From assembly GCA_036937835.1 (NCBI GenBank), contig CM072875.1, positions 12,475,001-12,539,000 of the forward strand: a stretch of DNA of 64,000 nt. The letters are read 5' to 3'. Under the pieces are notes generated by a model. The model was given only the letters and a program-made list of their open reading frames with translations. It was not told where the DNA came from and did not search any database. This document shows, one piece after another, positions 11,239 through 22,835 of the stretch. The translations under genes and the position numbers were made by a program. Positions within the stretch are counted from its first letter, which is position 1, and each line of letters starts with the position of its first letter. The DNA is from Pampus argenteus. Taxonomy: Eukaryota; Chordata; Actinopteri; Scombriformes; Stromateidae.

Positions 11239-11890
11239 CATACTGTGTACAGTGTTGAGACTTTTCATGGATATTCTTGTGGTCTCAAGTTTTAAGAGTT
11301 ATGGGTCATGCTGAGTTGAGAAATTATTCACACTTTGTACTCCATACTGTTTGAAAAATTGTTCATTTGTGGGAGTGAAACAGACCATTAGCATTGTTTA
11401 ATATAGGTCACTTTGTTTGTCACTTTATTTTGAGTACGGAGTCTGACAGGAAGTGGAGCTACTAGCATAAGAAGCAGTAAAAATACATAAGTTAAAGTCA
11501 CATGAGTGTTTGCATATCATAATTTATTGTTCAGATAACACCTGGCTGACGAGGGCACAAGGTTTGTAGTCTTGTTTTATTAAGTACTTGAAAACTAACT
11601 AGAGATGATATAAGTGAAGTCAATGTTTTCTTTATTATCCTGTCACTTACCATTATAGCTCTTACAGTGCGTTTAGAGATTACAAGGAGCTACAGTCAAG
11701 AATTCATGAATCAGTATTGGAACAGTACATTTTTCCACTTTTGATTTAAACCTGATCTACCACACCTCCCTCAAAGATCACCAACCTTTCCATATTATTA
11801 AACAGTGAATGTCAGCAATACATCAGTGACTGCACACTGCCACTTGGGTAAGTCAAACCATTTATTAAAACTGTTCAGCATTACAGTAGG
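11239..11890. repeat. shared 3' spacer, third unit
   Basis: Diverged copy of 3481-4146. AATAAA on the minus strand at 11861-11866 serves the next gene. Confidence 0.55.
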
Positions 11891-13782
11891 CTAAACTGGA
11901 GGATGAGGAAGCAGATAAGGAAGGGGATGAGGAAGTGGATAAGGCATAATTGGAACATGGACATGTGGGTGATGATGATTCTGAGTTGGTGTTGTGTCCT
12001 TAGGAAAGGGGACATGGGGCAGGTGAAAGGGAGGATATGAAGGAGGAAAGAAAGTTACATGTGGTGGCAACTGTGGTTTAGCTGCAGTCACTTGAGGGAC
12101 TTTGATGGCACTGGCTGGTTTGGCAGTTGGCAGAGGCCCTGGAAAGGGAGGAAAGAAAGGTGGGGATATAGGAATAGGGTAATTTTTTGGAGGGTAGAAA
12201 TTGGGAGTTTGTGGAAGTTTAGGCATTTCAAAATGCGGTGGGAACTGGGGGACCTGAGGGCCATGCGGTGGGAACTGGGGAACCTGAGGGCCATGCGGTG
12301 GGAACTGGGGAACCTGAGGGCCATGCGGTGGGAACTGGGGAACCTGAGGGCCATGCGGTGGGAACTGGGGAACCTGAGGGCCATGCGGTGGGAACTGGGG
12401 AACCTGAGGGCCCGGCGGTGGGAACTGGGGAACCTGAGGGCCCGGCGGTGGGAACTGGGGAACCTGAGGGCCCGGCGGTGGGAACTGGGGAACCTGAGGG
12501 CCCGGCGGTGGGAACTGGGGAACCTGAGGGCCCGGCGGTGGGAACTGGGGAACCTGAGGGCCCGGCGGTGGGAACTGGGGAACCTGAGGGCCCGGCGGTG
12601 GGAACTGGGGAACCTGAGGGCCCGGCGGTGGGAACTGGGGAACCTGAGGGCCCGGCGGTGGGAACTGGGGAACCTGAGGGCCCGGCGGTGGGAACCCAGG
12701 TGTCGGCAGGACAGGGTGTTGTGTGGGAGTAGGTACTACAGGTTTGGGACAACAGAGAGAGACTGGAGTATCCTTCCAACGCATAGGCAGCACATAATCT
12801 CCACCCTTTGGGAAGAGAAAAAAAGTTACACCCAGTGAAGGTTAAACTACTCAACTGACATTCTTGTAGCAAGACATTTTAGGAAATAGTTACCTCTTGA
12901 ACCATATTGCAGCCATCATAAGGAATCAATGTAACAAGTCCCAGATAGTTCATCTGTGTAGTGTAGCCACAACTTGAAGGGACCTGGGACAGAGGCATTG
13001 GAGGTGCATTTCCTGTGGGGAAAGTTTCAAGTGTGATGATGCAAGTAACAGTGACTTGTCATTGTACAGATTATGACAGAACGTCTCTTTACACCAACTG
13101 CATGGCAGGGTCCTTGTCTCATAAGCACTGACAAAACTGGCCTCTAGTACATCTTATGGGCCTTATTACTTTACCTTGCTCCACTACAAACTGTGACGCT
13201 CCTGGTCCAGCCACTCTGAACTTCATGTGGTCCCCATCACACTGCAGGGACGGTCCCATTTGCTTCCATGCTGCTAGTTTGGAACTGGCATCTTGTGTTT
13301 GGCCCTTCAACCAGCCTGATGAGCAAGAATAATTTTAAGCTCAGACAAATTTATGAGTTATGGTGCTCTAAACTGAGAACTTTAAACAGTAGACATTTAT
13401 TTAATTCGATTACATATGCAACTCAAGATACACCAGAAACGTGTAGACTTCCAAAAAAAAACAAAAATAATAACTTTACGCAGTCAGTTTTCTTACCTGC
13501 ATAGTCAGCTTGATAAGCAGTTTCATCTTCCACAGAAGCGTCTGAAGATGACTTGGTCTCGTCTATGACTTGAGACTCAAGGCTTGAGGCTCCTTTCTTA
13601 AACACTTTCCCGAACACGATTCTCCCCTCGCGCACACCGACCGTTTTGTCCGCATCGGCTTCTTTTCGTCTGTCTGTTTTCCTCAGCCGATAACAGTCCA
13701 CTCTCTGCGCCAAAAAGCATGTCAGAATAACAGCTGCGGCCAAGAAAACAGTAAGACTTTTCCTCTTCCCTTTGCACATCAT
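11891..13782 (-). CDS. type B gene 1: secreted ZP-N-like protein with Pro-rich repeat tail
   Basis: Exons 13782-13497, 13315-13175, 13012-12894 and 12805-11891 total 487 codons (486 residues), phases 1, 1, 0. The protein starts MMCKGKRK, then a hydrophobic signal segment (LTVFLAAAVILTCFLA), then a charged stretch. The ZP-N-like block has Cys121, Cys157 (CGY), Cys177 (PYDGC) and Cys200/201, with YVLPMRW between the last pair. The tail holds about 15 repeats of a 10-residue Pro unit (PQVPQFPPPG or PQVPQFPPHG), then a conserved end rich in Pro, Phe and His (PPHVTFFPPSYPPFHLPHVP) closing with HPPV. A TATA box lies 43 bases upstream. Function unknown; the domain call rests on cysteine spacing and the YDGC and NYV...CP motifs. 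Confidence 0.75.
12238..12692 (-). repeat. 30-bp coding minisatellite, ~15 units
   Basis: Perfect or near-perfect 30-bp units. Five carry CCATGCGG and the rest CCCGGCGG, which gives PPHG versus PPPG in the protein. The length is a multiple of three, so copy-number changes keep the frame. Confidence 0.9.
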
Positions 13783-13824
13783 CCTGGAAATGTTTGGAGC
13801 TGAGAAGTTTTGCTTTGACGCAGG

Positions 13825-13832
13825 TATTTATA
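13825..13832 (-). promoter_or_regulatory. TATA box of type B gene 1
   Basis: TATAAATA on the minus strand, 43 bases before the start codon. The identical element at the same distance is found in all five type B genes. Confidence 0.7.
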
Positions 13833-13849
13833 TTGTAACGTTTCCTGCT

Positions 13850-14760
13850 GCCAAATACGGCAGGTGCTGCATCAACCAATCAAAATTGAGTTTGCCTAAT
13901 CATCATGCATTGGTTCCACCTGCGTAAAATATCAAGATTTCCACAAGATCAGGAGAAGAAGTTAGTTTATGGACTTCAGCTGATACACTGAAGATATCTC
14001 GTGACTTTAGTATTAATATTATATGTTTTAACAATTGCATATAAACCTGATTTTGAATTGATGACATATTTCCATTTGCTCCATATCTGTGATTGGTGTT
14101 GATTACTTTTTACACAGCACTACAACTCTGAAATCCCAAATATGTGTTTTGAGGTTTTGGTAAGCAGAATTAATATTAATTCATACATGGTGCACACATG
14201 CAGAAACAATATACTAATCTACATTTTTAATAGTAACCCTTTCTTATGTCACAACATGTGGAAGTTCAGGTTGTGGCATGATGAAGGGTTAGTACTTTTC
14301 TATATACTGACTATAAATAAGGTTAAGGGGAAAAAAAAGTTTTGTCGTTCTTTTTTATTATTTTTACACAACAGGGGAGAATTCTGTGGGACCCTCAATG
14401 GAAACAAAGCCAATGTCAACTAAACACCAAATAAACTAAAAATAATAATAAATATAGTAAAAAAACAAACAAAAAAATAGAGAAGTTTAATTCTGACTCA
14501 GATAACCTGCAAAAACAGACTACACAACCTCTCTGCCCCCTTTTGGAAAAATAGAGTTACAACATGTTGTCTCTGGACTAAAATGTGTAAGAGAGCAAAT
14601 TGCTTTGAAATAGACCCAGTTTTGTTGTTTTAGAAATTTCTTAGTTGAGCTTTAAAGTTCATTCTTGACCCTTAATAAAGGTAATGTGATATGAGTTAAG
14701 GGCTCAAAACCAGCTACTAAATGTACTTTGTTTTGTCAACTGCTGTTTTCAAGGTCAAAC
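13850..14760. repeat. 5' flank duplicated at 34870-35690
   Basis: Upstream region of type B gene 1 that matches the upstream region of type B gene 5 over most of its length. The match includes the AAT-rich stretch and the segment ending CTGTTTTCAAGGTCAAA. No exon seen. Confidence 0.7.
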
Positions 14761-14869
14761 ATGTGCTTGTGTACAGGAAAATGGTAAGGAGTAAGGCAGG
14801 GAGGGTACTAGCAACTGTACTAATTATCTTTCTCCTTTGCGTCACCCGGCTTCTGCACAAGGAGACTGA

Positions 14870-15245
14870 GAACAACAACAGGGTAACAGTAGCCTACAGG
14901 CCGGATGGAAACCTGTTCAACATCAGAAGGCTGTAAGCAACCACTAAGCGTCACAGGATGAGTGTCCTTGGGTTACAGTATGCAGGTGACTCATACCCCA
15001 CAGGGCCTCCAGACTGTTTTTGATGTAGCAGGCATACAGCAGGTTGGGACTGACCATCAACACTGCCAAAACAGAGGTAGTCTGCCAGTGGAATTCCTCC
15101 ATCCCATCCACACCACCTGTCTTCAGTGTTTCAGGAAAACAGCTGTCTGTAGTTCCATCTTCCTGATATCTGGGAAGTATTCTCTCTGAGGATAACAGCA
15201 TTGACAATGAGATCCAGAACTGACTACATCAATCCTCAGCTGCCT
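14870..15245 (+). mobile_element. non-LTR (LINE) reverse transcriptase fragment
   Basis: Broken plus-strand frames show YRPDGNLFNIRRL, LQYAGDS...HTPQGLQ and LTINTAKTEVVCQWNS, followed by a SYLGSILSED stretch. This is typical of the C-terminal reverse transcriptase region of fish LINEs. Frameshifts and stops show it is dead. It lies where the duplicated 5' flank stops. Confidence 0.7.
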
Positions 15246-15299
15246 TTGGGTCTTTATGAATGATTACATGAAAATGTTCTTTTACTCATGGCTGGATAT

Positions 15300-16212
15300 A
15301 GCCATTTATTATTATACAACTGTTTACTCTTTTTAAATCATAATGACAACAGAAAGCACACAAATGTCCCTGATCAAATGTTTACAATACCGTTTACAAT
15401 GCCCCCTTCAACATCAATGCTGCATTCACTATGCCATCAATTTTAACCAAGTTTCCCATGCACTTGGAGCTCACACATTCGCAAAACATCAGCGACTCCT
15501 CTCCAAATGTAATGTTTATGGTTGTGGCCAAAAAGTTCAATTTTGGTCTCATCACTCCAAATGAATTTGTTCCAGAAGTTCTAAGGTTTGTTTTTGTGCC
15601 GTTTGGCATATTGTAAGCATGATTTTTTGTAGCATTGGCATAGTAATGGCTTTCTTCTGGCGACTTGACCATGCAGCCCATTTTTCCAAGTGCACCCTTA
15701 TTGTGCATCTTGAAACATCCACACCACTTTTTTCAGAAAGTCCTATGTTACAGCTGAAGTCATCTGTAGGTTTTTCTTTGCATCTCAAACAATTCTCACC
15801 ATTGTGGCAGTAATTTTTGCTGGTCGACCTGATTGTGGTTTGGTTTGAACACTACTGATTGGCATTTTCAGTTCATTGGATATCTTCTTATATCCCTGTC
15901 CTGTTTTGTACAATTCAATAATATTTTCCCACAGATCTTTTGACAATTAAATTGCTTTCCCCATGACTCAGAATCTGGAGGTGTCAGTGCAAGGGTCTGT
16001 CAGGAGCCCAATAACTTACTGAACCTTTATACGCACACTGATTACAGGTGTGGATGGTTACCTTTAGTAGCCTTTCAAACTCATTTGTGTCAACCTGTGT
16101 GCATCTCTAAAAAAAAAAAAAAAACAAGAGTATGTAAACTTTTGACCAGGGCCATTTGTGTAGTTTCTGTTATTTACAAAGAGTAAGCACAGTTCTTTGA
16201 TAATAAATGGCT
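15300..16212 (-). mobile_element. degenerate Tc1-type DNA transposon
   Basis: Imperfect inverted ends of about 90 bases (starting GCCATTTATTAT, with GTTTACATAC-like inner ends) flank a minus-strand transposase remnant. The remnant shows WSDETKIELFGHN and NLVKIDGIVNAAL in different frames. An A-run interrupts it near 16111. The transposase is frameshifted and deleted, so the element is inactive. Confidence 0.75.
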
Positions 16213-16724
16213 TCAACCAAGCACCATGAGTGAAAGAAAGAGTTTGGCATCTTCATATTCTCAGAAAAATTGCCAAGAAATCAAATTCTGCCAGGATATG
16301 TACATTTATGAGCACAACTGAATGTGTGTGTGTCTCATTTTCACAGACAAAAGTTATTCAAGATGCTAAAAATCAGGCATGAAGTTCAGGCATCAAGTTT
16401 CCAATAATTGTCTTAAGAACACAGCCTTGCTTTGTCAAGATGGCAGCCCCCTTGCATTATGAAATATTGAGATAATTAAATCCTAATGTGCCCACTTCCA
16501 AATTTGAGAAAGCCATGGTGTCATTCAAGTGTCCCATTACGAAACTAGAGGCTCTTCAAATGCCATACATACAAAAAAAAAAAAAAAAAGTAGTCAAGTT
16601 TGTACATTTCTGAATACATGTGGCATCTTTCCCCTCATGCCCTGCCCAGTGTCTTCAGTATTGAAATAGTTTTGCCTTCAATTTGTACCAAGACCATCAC
16701 CTCATCTACCACACCCCCTTTCAA

Positions 16725-16727
<3 letters not shown>
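16213..16727. other. intergenic spacer, no gene seen
   Basis: No coding exon is recognised. The segment around 16585-16680 repeats one at about 10305-10400. An A-run of about 17 lies near 16572. Confidence 0.45.

Positions 16728-16779
<52 letters not shown>
16728..16779 (+). repeat. poly(A) tract, 52 bases
   Basis: An uninterrupted A run in the spacer that is CTCAAAGATC-containing in other units. It may be the tail of a retroposon insertion or an expanded slippage tract, and its true length may be poorly assembled. Confidence 0.8.
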
Positions 16780-16781
<2 letters not shown>

Positions 16782-16866
16782 TGAATGTCAGCAATACATC
16801 AGTGACTGCACACTGCCACTTGGGTAAGTCAAACCATTTATTAGAACTGTTCAGCATTACAGTAGG

Positions 16867-19586
16867 CTAAACTGGAGGATGAGGAAGTGGATAAGGAAGT
16901 GGATAAGGCATAATTGGAACATGGACATGTGGGTGATGATGGTTCTGAGTTGGTGTTGTGTCCTTAGGAAAGGGGACATGGGGCAGGTGAAAGGGAGGAT
17001 ATGACGGAGGAAAGAAAGTTACATGTGGTGGCAACTGTGGTTTAGCTGCAGTCACTTGAGGGACTTTGATGACACTGGCTGGTTTGGCAGTTGGCAGAGG
17101 CCCTGGAAAGGGAGGAAAGAAAGGTGGGGATATAGGAATGGGGTAATTTTTGGGAGGGTAGAAATTGGGAGTTTGTGGAAGTTTAGGCATTTCAAAATGA
17201 GGGGGGATTTTGGGGGCCTGGGGGACCTGTGGGCCCGGCGGTGGGAACTGGGGGGCCTGGGGGACCTGTGGGCCCGGCGGTGGGAACTGGGGGGCCTGGG
17301 GGACATGAGGGCCCGGCGGTGGAAACTGGGGGACCTGAGGGACATGAGGGCCCGGCGGTGGAAACTGGGGGACCTGAGGGACATGAGGGCCCGGCGGTGG
17401 AAACTGGGGGACCTGAGGGACATGAGGGCCCGGCGGTGGAAACTGGGGGACCTGAGGGACATGAGGGCCCGGCGGTGGAAACTGGGGGACCTGAGGGACA
17501 TGAGGGCCCGGCGGTGGAAACTGGGGGACCTGAGGGACATGAGGGCCCGGCGGTGGAAACTGGGGGACCTGAGGGACATGAGGGCCCGGCGGTGGAAACT
17601 GGGGGACCTGAGGGACATGAGGGCCCGGCGGTGGAAACTGGGGGACCTGAGGGACATGAGGGCCCGGCGGTGGAAACTGGGGGACCTGAGGGACATGAGG
17701 GCCCGGCGGTGGAAACTGGGGGACCTGAGGGACATGAGGGCCCGGCGGTGGAAACTGGGGGACCTGAGGGACATGAGGGCCCGGCGGTGGAAACTGGGGG
17801 ACCTGAGGGACATGAGGGCCCGGCGGTGGAAACTGGGGGACCTGAGGGACATGAGGGCCCGGCGGTGGAAACTGGGGGACCTGAGGGACATGAGGGCCCG
17901 GCGGTGGAAACTGGGGGACCTGAGGGACATGAGGGCCCGGCGGTGGAAACTGGGGGACCTGAGGGACATGAGGGCCCGGCGGTGGAAACTGGGGAACCTG
18001 AGGGACATGAGGGCCCGGCGGTGGAAACTGGGGAACCTGAGGGACATGAGGGCCCGGCGGTGGAAACTGGGGAACCTGAGGGACATGAGGGCCCGGCGGT
18101 GGAAACTGGGGAACCTGAGGGCCCGGCGGTGGGAACTGGGGAACCTGAGGGCCCGGCGGTGGGAACTGGGGAACCTGAGGGCCCGGCGGTGGGAACTGGG
18201 GAACCTGAGGGCCCGGCGGTGGGAACTGGGGAACCTGAGGGCCCGGCGGTGGGAACTGGGGAACCTGAGGGCCCGGCGGTGGGAACTGGGGAACCTGAGG
18301 GCCCGGCGGTGGGAACTGGGGAACCTGAGGGCCCGGCGGTGGGAACTGGGGAACCTGAGGGCCCGGCGGTGGGAACTGGGGAACCTGAGGGCCCGGCGGT
18401 GGGAACTGGGGAACCTGAGGGCCCGGCGGTGGGAACTGGGGAACCTGAGGGCCCGGCGGTGGGAACTGGGGAACCTGAGGGACCTGAGGGAATGACGGTG
18501 GGTATCCAGGTGTTGGCAGGACAGGGTGTTGTGTGGGAGTAGGTACTGCAGGTTTGGGACAACAGAGAGAGACTGGAGTATCCTTCCAACGCATAGGCAG
18601 CAAATAATTTCCACCCTTTGGGAAGAGAAAAAAAAGTTACACCCAGTGAAGGTTAAACTACTTAACTGACATTCGTGTAGCAAGACATTTTAGGAAATAG
18701 TTACCTCTTGAACCATATTGCAGCCATCATAAGGAATCAATGTAACAAGTCCCAGATAGTTCATCTGTGTAGTGTAGCCACAACTTGAAGGGACCTGGGA
18801 CAGAGGCATTGGAGGTGCATTTCCTGTGGGGAAAGTTTCAAGTGTGATGATGCAAGTAACAGTGACTTGTCATTGTACAGATTATGACAGAACGTGTCTT
18901 TACACCAATTGCATGGCAGGGTCCTTGTATCATAAGCACTGACAAAACAGGCCTCTAGTACATCTTATGGGCCTTATTACTTTACCTTGCTCCACTACAA
19001 ACTGTGACGCTCCTGGTCCAGCCACTCTGAACTTCATGTGGTCCCCATCACACTGCAGGGACGGTCCCATTTGCTTCCATGCTGCTAGTTTGGAACTGGC
19101 ATCTTGTGTTTGGCCCTTCAACCAGCCTAATGAGCAAGAATTTTAAGCTCAGACAAATTGATGAGTTATGGTGCTCTAAACTAAGAACTTTACACAGTAG
19201 ATATTTATTTAATCGGACTACATATGCAACTCAGGATACAACAGAAACATGTATACTTCAACAAAACAAAAAAATAACTTTATGCAGTCAGTTTTCTTAC
19301 CTGCATAGTCAGCTTGATAAGCAGTTTCATCTTCCACAGAAGCGTCTGAAGATGACTTGGTCTCGTCTATGACTTGAGACTCAAGGCTTGAGGCTCCTTT
19401 CTTAAACACTTTCCCGAACACGATTCTCCCCTCACGCACACCGACCGTTTTGTCCGCATCGGCTTCTTTTCGTCTGTCTGTTTTCCTCAGCCGATAACAG
19501 TCCACTCTCTGCGCCAAAAAGCATGTCAGAATAACAGCTGCGGCCAAGAAAACAGTAAGACTTTTCCTCTTCCCTTTGCACATCAT
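16867..19586 (-). CDS. type B gene 2: ZP-N-like protein with very long Pro-rich repeat tail
   Basis: Exons 19586-19301, 19126-18986, 18823-18705 and 18615-16867 total 765 codons (764 residues), the longest family member. Signal peptide, charged linker and cysteine block match type B gene 1 almost exactly (NYLLPMRW before the CCP). The tail has about 12 copies of PQVPQFPPPG followed by about 21 copies of a 13-residue unit (PHVPQVPQFPPPG). The usual Pro/Phe/His end follows, closing at HPPV. AATAAA lies at 16842-16837, just past the stop. A TATA box is at 19629-19636. The tail alone accounts for the size difference from its neighbours. Confidence 0.75.
17195..18500 (-). repeat. compound coding minisatellite: ~21 x 39 bp and ~12 x 30 bp
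   Basis: The 39-bp units (about 17300-18115) are the 30-bp unit plus nine bases coding for an extra Val-Pro-Gln-type triplet. The 30-bp units occupy about 18115-18480. Units within each block are nearly identical. Both periods are multiples of three, and neither unit contains a stop codon in any of five frames. Confidence 0.9.
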
Positions 19587-19628
19587 CCTGGAAATGTTTG
19601 GAGCTGAGAGGTTTTGCTTAGACGCAGG

Positions 19629-19636
19629 TATTTATA
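19629..19636 (-). promoter_or_regulatory. TATA box of type B gene 2
   Basis: TATAAATA on the minus strand, 43 bases upstream of the start codon, as in the other type B copies. Confidence 0.7.
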
Positions 19637-20178
19637 TTGTAACGTTTCCTGCTGGCAAATACGGCAGGTGCTGCATCAACCAATCAAAATTGAGTTTGCC
19701 TAATCATCATGCATTGGTTCCACCTGCGTAAAATATCAAGATCAGGAGAAGAAGTTAGTTCAGCTGATACACTGAAGATATCTCGTGACTTTAATATTAA
19801 TATTATTTTTAACAATTGCATATAAACCTGATTTTGAACTGATGACATATTTAAGTATTGGCAAGGTTAAATATGATGGATTTCCATTTGCTCCATATCT
19901 GTGATTGGTGTTGATTACTTTTTACACAGCACTACAACTCTGAAATATATGAAAAAATATACTAATCTACATTTTTAATAGTAACCCTTTCTTATGTCAC
20001 AACATGCGGAAGTTCAGGTTGTGGCATGAGGAAGGGTTAGTACTTTTCTATATACTGACTTTAAATAAGGGGGGAAAAAAGTTGTGTCATTCCTTTTTAT
20101 TATTCTTACACAACAGGGGAAAATTCTGTGGGACCCTCAAATGAAACAAAGCCAATGTCAATTAAACACAAAACAAAC

Positions 20179-20202
20179 TATATATATATATATATATATA
20201 TC
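20179..20202. repeat. (TA)n microsatellite
   Basis: A pure TA tract marking the point where the 5' flank of type B gene 2 meets the truncated BEL/Pao element. Confidence 0.9.
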
Positions 20203-22400
20203 ATGAATTTTACATGAAGGTTCATCTTTTGGGTGCTATACGTTGATGACGTTGTTAACAGCATAGCAAATGTGGATGATGCTATTCATGCTATTCATAA
20301 ATTTGTGTGTAACAACAGTTATTCTGAGCGTGCTGCCAAAGTAAATGATTCAACCTTGGGGAGAGCCTTAGGGATCCACTGGCACCTTGAATCTGATACT
20401 TTTAGATTTCACCTCTGCCTTAAAGACCAGCCAGCAACAAGACAGGGCATATTATTCACAGTTGCCTCCCTTTATAAACCACTCAGGTTAGTTGTCCCTT
20501 TTTTGCTCATGGGAAAAAGGGTGCTTCAGGAAATGTGCAGGCATAGCACAAGCTAGTATGACCCCCTTCCCAGTGAACTGCAACCAGTGTGGGAACGCTG
20601 GAAGAGCGATCTTGCAAATTTGGAATAAAAAATCACCATACCACGCTGCTATGTGCCTGCTAGGTTTAGACACATTGTGAAAAAGGAACTACACCACTTC
20701 TCTGATGCAAGCACACATGACTATGGCCAGTGTTCGTACCTGAGACAGGTAAACGATTATGGGAAAGTCCAGAGTAGCACCAATCAAGGTCACAATGATC
20801 GCGAGGCTAGAGTTGACAGTTGCTGTTGTGTCAGTCACAGCAAGCAACACCTTGAAAGAGGAGCTTGGCGTGGCAGATGTTGATGAATATTTCTAGACTG
20901 ATTCCAAAGTAGTTTTGGGCTACATTAGCAACGAGACACAGCGGTTTAACATGTTTGTGTCAAACATAGTACAGAAAATACATCTTAGCACAGCTCATCA
21001 GCAGTGGAGGTACGTCTCTACAAACAATAACCCTGCAGACCTTGCCTCTAGAGGTTCAAGCAGAAGTGAGATCCTTACATCAAGCTGGTTCACAGGACCT
21101 CAGTTACTATGTGAAAACGAGTTAACTTCAGCTGTGGATGTCATTACAGAAATACAGATTGGAGATCCTGAAGTCAAAAGGATTTAGACACTAAATACAC
21201 AGACTTCAGAGCAAGTAAGTCTCTCTGACTTCTGATTTTCTTTATGGAGATAAGTCAGCAAATCACAGCACAGTGCAGGAACGAGAGGATGCACGGTGCA
21301 TCATCATAAAAGACTTACTGAGACAGGTGTATCCAGGTTGCTCAGTAAGGAAATTTAACTTCCTTCTCAGAGTAAACTGTATGGGTGATGGGAGGAAGGC
21401 TGAAAAATGCATCTCTTCCCACTTCACTGAAGCATCCAGTGATTATACCAAAGGATCATCACATCACCAAAGCAATAATTGCTCACTGTCATGAGAAAGT
21501 TCAAGATCAAGGAAAAGGCCTGACTGTTAATGAGATCAGACCAAATGAATACTGGATCACAGGGATCAACAGAGCAGTAGCAACACATCTGTGTTAATGT
21601 GTAACATGGCGGAAACTCAGGAGAGTCACAGAAGAACAGCGGATGGCCACCCTTCACCTATTGTGGAATGGACTGTTTTGGCCCCTTTCTCACCAAACAG
21701 GTACATAAGGTGCAAAAGCAATATGGGCTCCTTTTTACATGCCTTTCCTACAGGGACATTTACATTTAAATGCTAGATGACATGTCAACAGATGCCTTCA
21801 TTAATGGCCTTTGTTTCATCGCCATAAGAGGGGCAGTACGTCAGATAAAATCTGACCAAGGAACTAATTTCATTGAAGCTAAAAATGTACTAAATGAATC
21901 TCTTAAGCAAGTGAACTTAAATTGTTTGACAATGTTTTTGGCTGAGAAGCAGTGTGATTTTAGCATTAACGCTCCCCACTCAAGCCATGTGGGAGGAGTA
22001 TGCGAAAGTCAGATCAGAACGATGAGAAATGTTCTTCACCACACAATCTTGCTCTCATCAGACAGGCTGGACGACGCCTCTCTGCGAACATTCTTCTACA
22101 AGGTTATGGCTATTGTGAACACCCGCCTGCTGACAGTTGACAATCTGAGTGATTCAGACAGTCCAGAGCCCCTAACGCCTAATCACCTGCTTACCATGAA
22201 ACCTGTCATAGCCTTACCACCTCCTTGCAGATTCGTCAGAGAGGACATGTATGCTTGTAAGAGTTGGCGTCACGTTCAGTATCTTGCAGAGCTATTTTGG
22301 TGTCGCTGGAGAAGGGAGTACCTCTTCAATATTGCCATCAGACCACTCATGGAGAAGGCAGATGATCTTCCACGGCCACGTTTAGTATATCACTTTCAAA
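20203..22400 (+). mobile_element. BEL/Pao remnant: end of reverse transcriptase, integrase, DUF5641
   Basis: Starts inside the reverse transcriptase (MKVHLLGAI-like, then YVDDVVNSIANVDDAIHAI) directly after a TA tract. It continues with RNase H-region and integrase pieces (DQGTNFIEAKNVLNE, SSHVGGVCESQIRTMRN) and the DUF5641 end (WRHVQYLAELFWCRWRREY). Several frameshifts and stops break it, and a deletion removes its end. One integrase codon is missing relative to the copy at 25397. Gag, protease and most of the polymerase are absent. Confidence 0.85.
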
Positions 22401-22835
22401 CAGTTTGTTATTCTTTATTTTGAAGAAGGGAGTCTGACAGGAAGTGGAGCTACTAGCAGAAACGATAAAAATAAGTTAATTATTCAGATAACACCTGGCT
22501 GACGAGGGCACAAGGTTTGTAGTCTTGTTTTATTAAGTACTTGAAAACTAACTAGAGATGATTTAAGTGAAGTCAATGTTTTCTTTATTATCCTGTCACT
22601 TACCATTATAGCTCTTACAGTGTGTTTAGAGATTACAAGGAGCTACAGTCAATAAGAATTCATGAATCAGTACATTTTTTCACTTTTGATTTAAAGCTGA
22701 TCTACCACACCTCCCTCAAAGATCACCAACCTTTCCATATTATTAAACAGTGAATGTCAGCAATACATCAGTGACTGCACACTGCCACTTGGGTAAGTCA
22801 AACCATTTATTCGAACTGTTCAGCATTACAGTAGG
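22401..22835. repeat. shared 3' spacer before type B gene 3
   Basis: Shortened copy of the spacer at 3481-4146. No gene seen. Confidence 0.55.

Noticed and set aside
13598..13879. Alternative frame overlapping type B exon 1 and promoter
   Set aside because: It runs through the TATA box and untranslated leader and has no splice or homology support.
17195..18500. CRISPR-like array of regular repeats
   Set aside because: Units are contiguous without unique spacers, lie inside a coding exon and are multiples of three; this is a coding minisatellite in a vertebrate genome.
17023..18542. Long plus-strand open frames (Gly/Glu- and Arg/Trp-rich) opposite the type B gene 2 tail
   Set aside because: They exist only because the repeat has no stop codons; no start context, splice pattern or homology supports them.
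17192..18589. Collagen-like Gly-Pro-rich frame (PVPTAGPSGS repeats)
   Set aside because: It is another frame of the same minisatellite, out of phase with the conserved cysteine exon and without the Gly-X-Y period.
21770..22423. Single-exon host gene
   Set aside because: It is the integrase and DUF5641 part of a BEL/Pao remnant, repeated at 26965-27621 and broken upstream.
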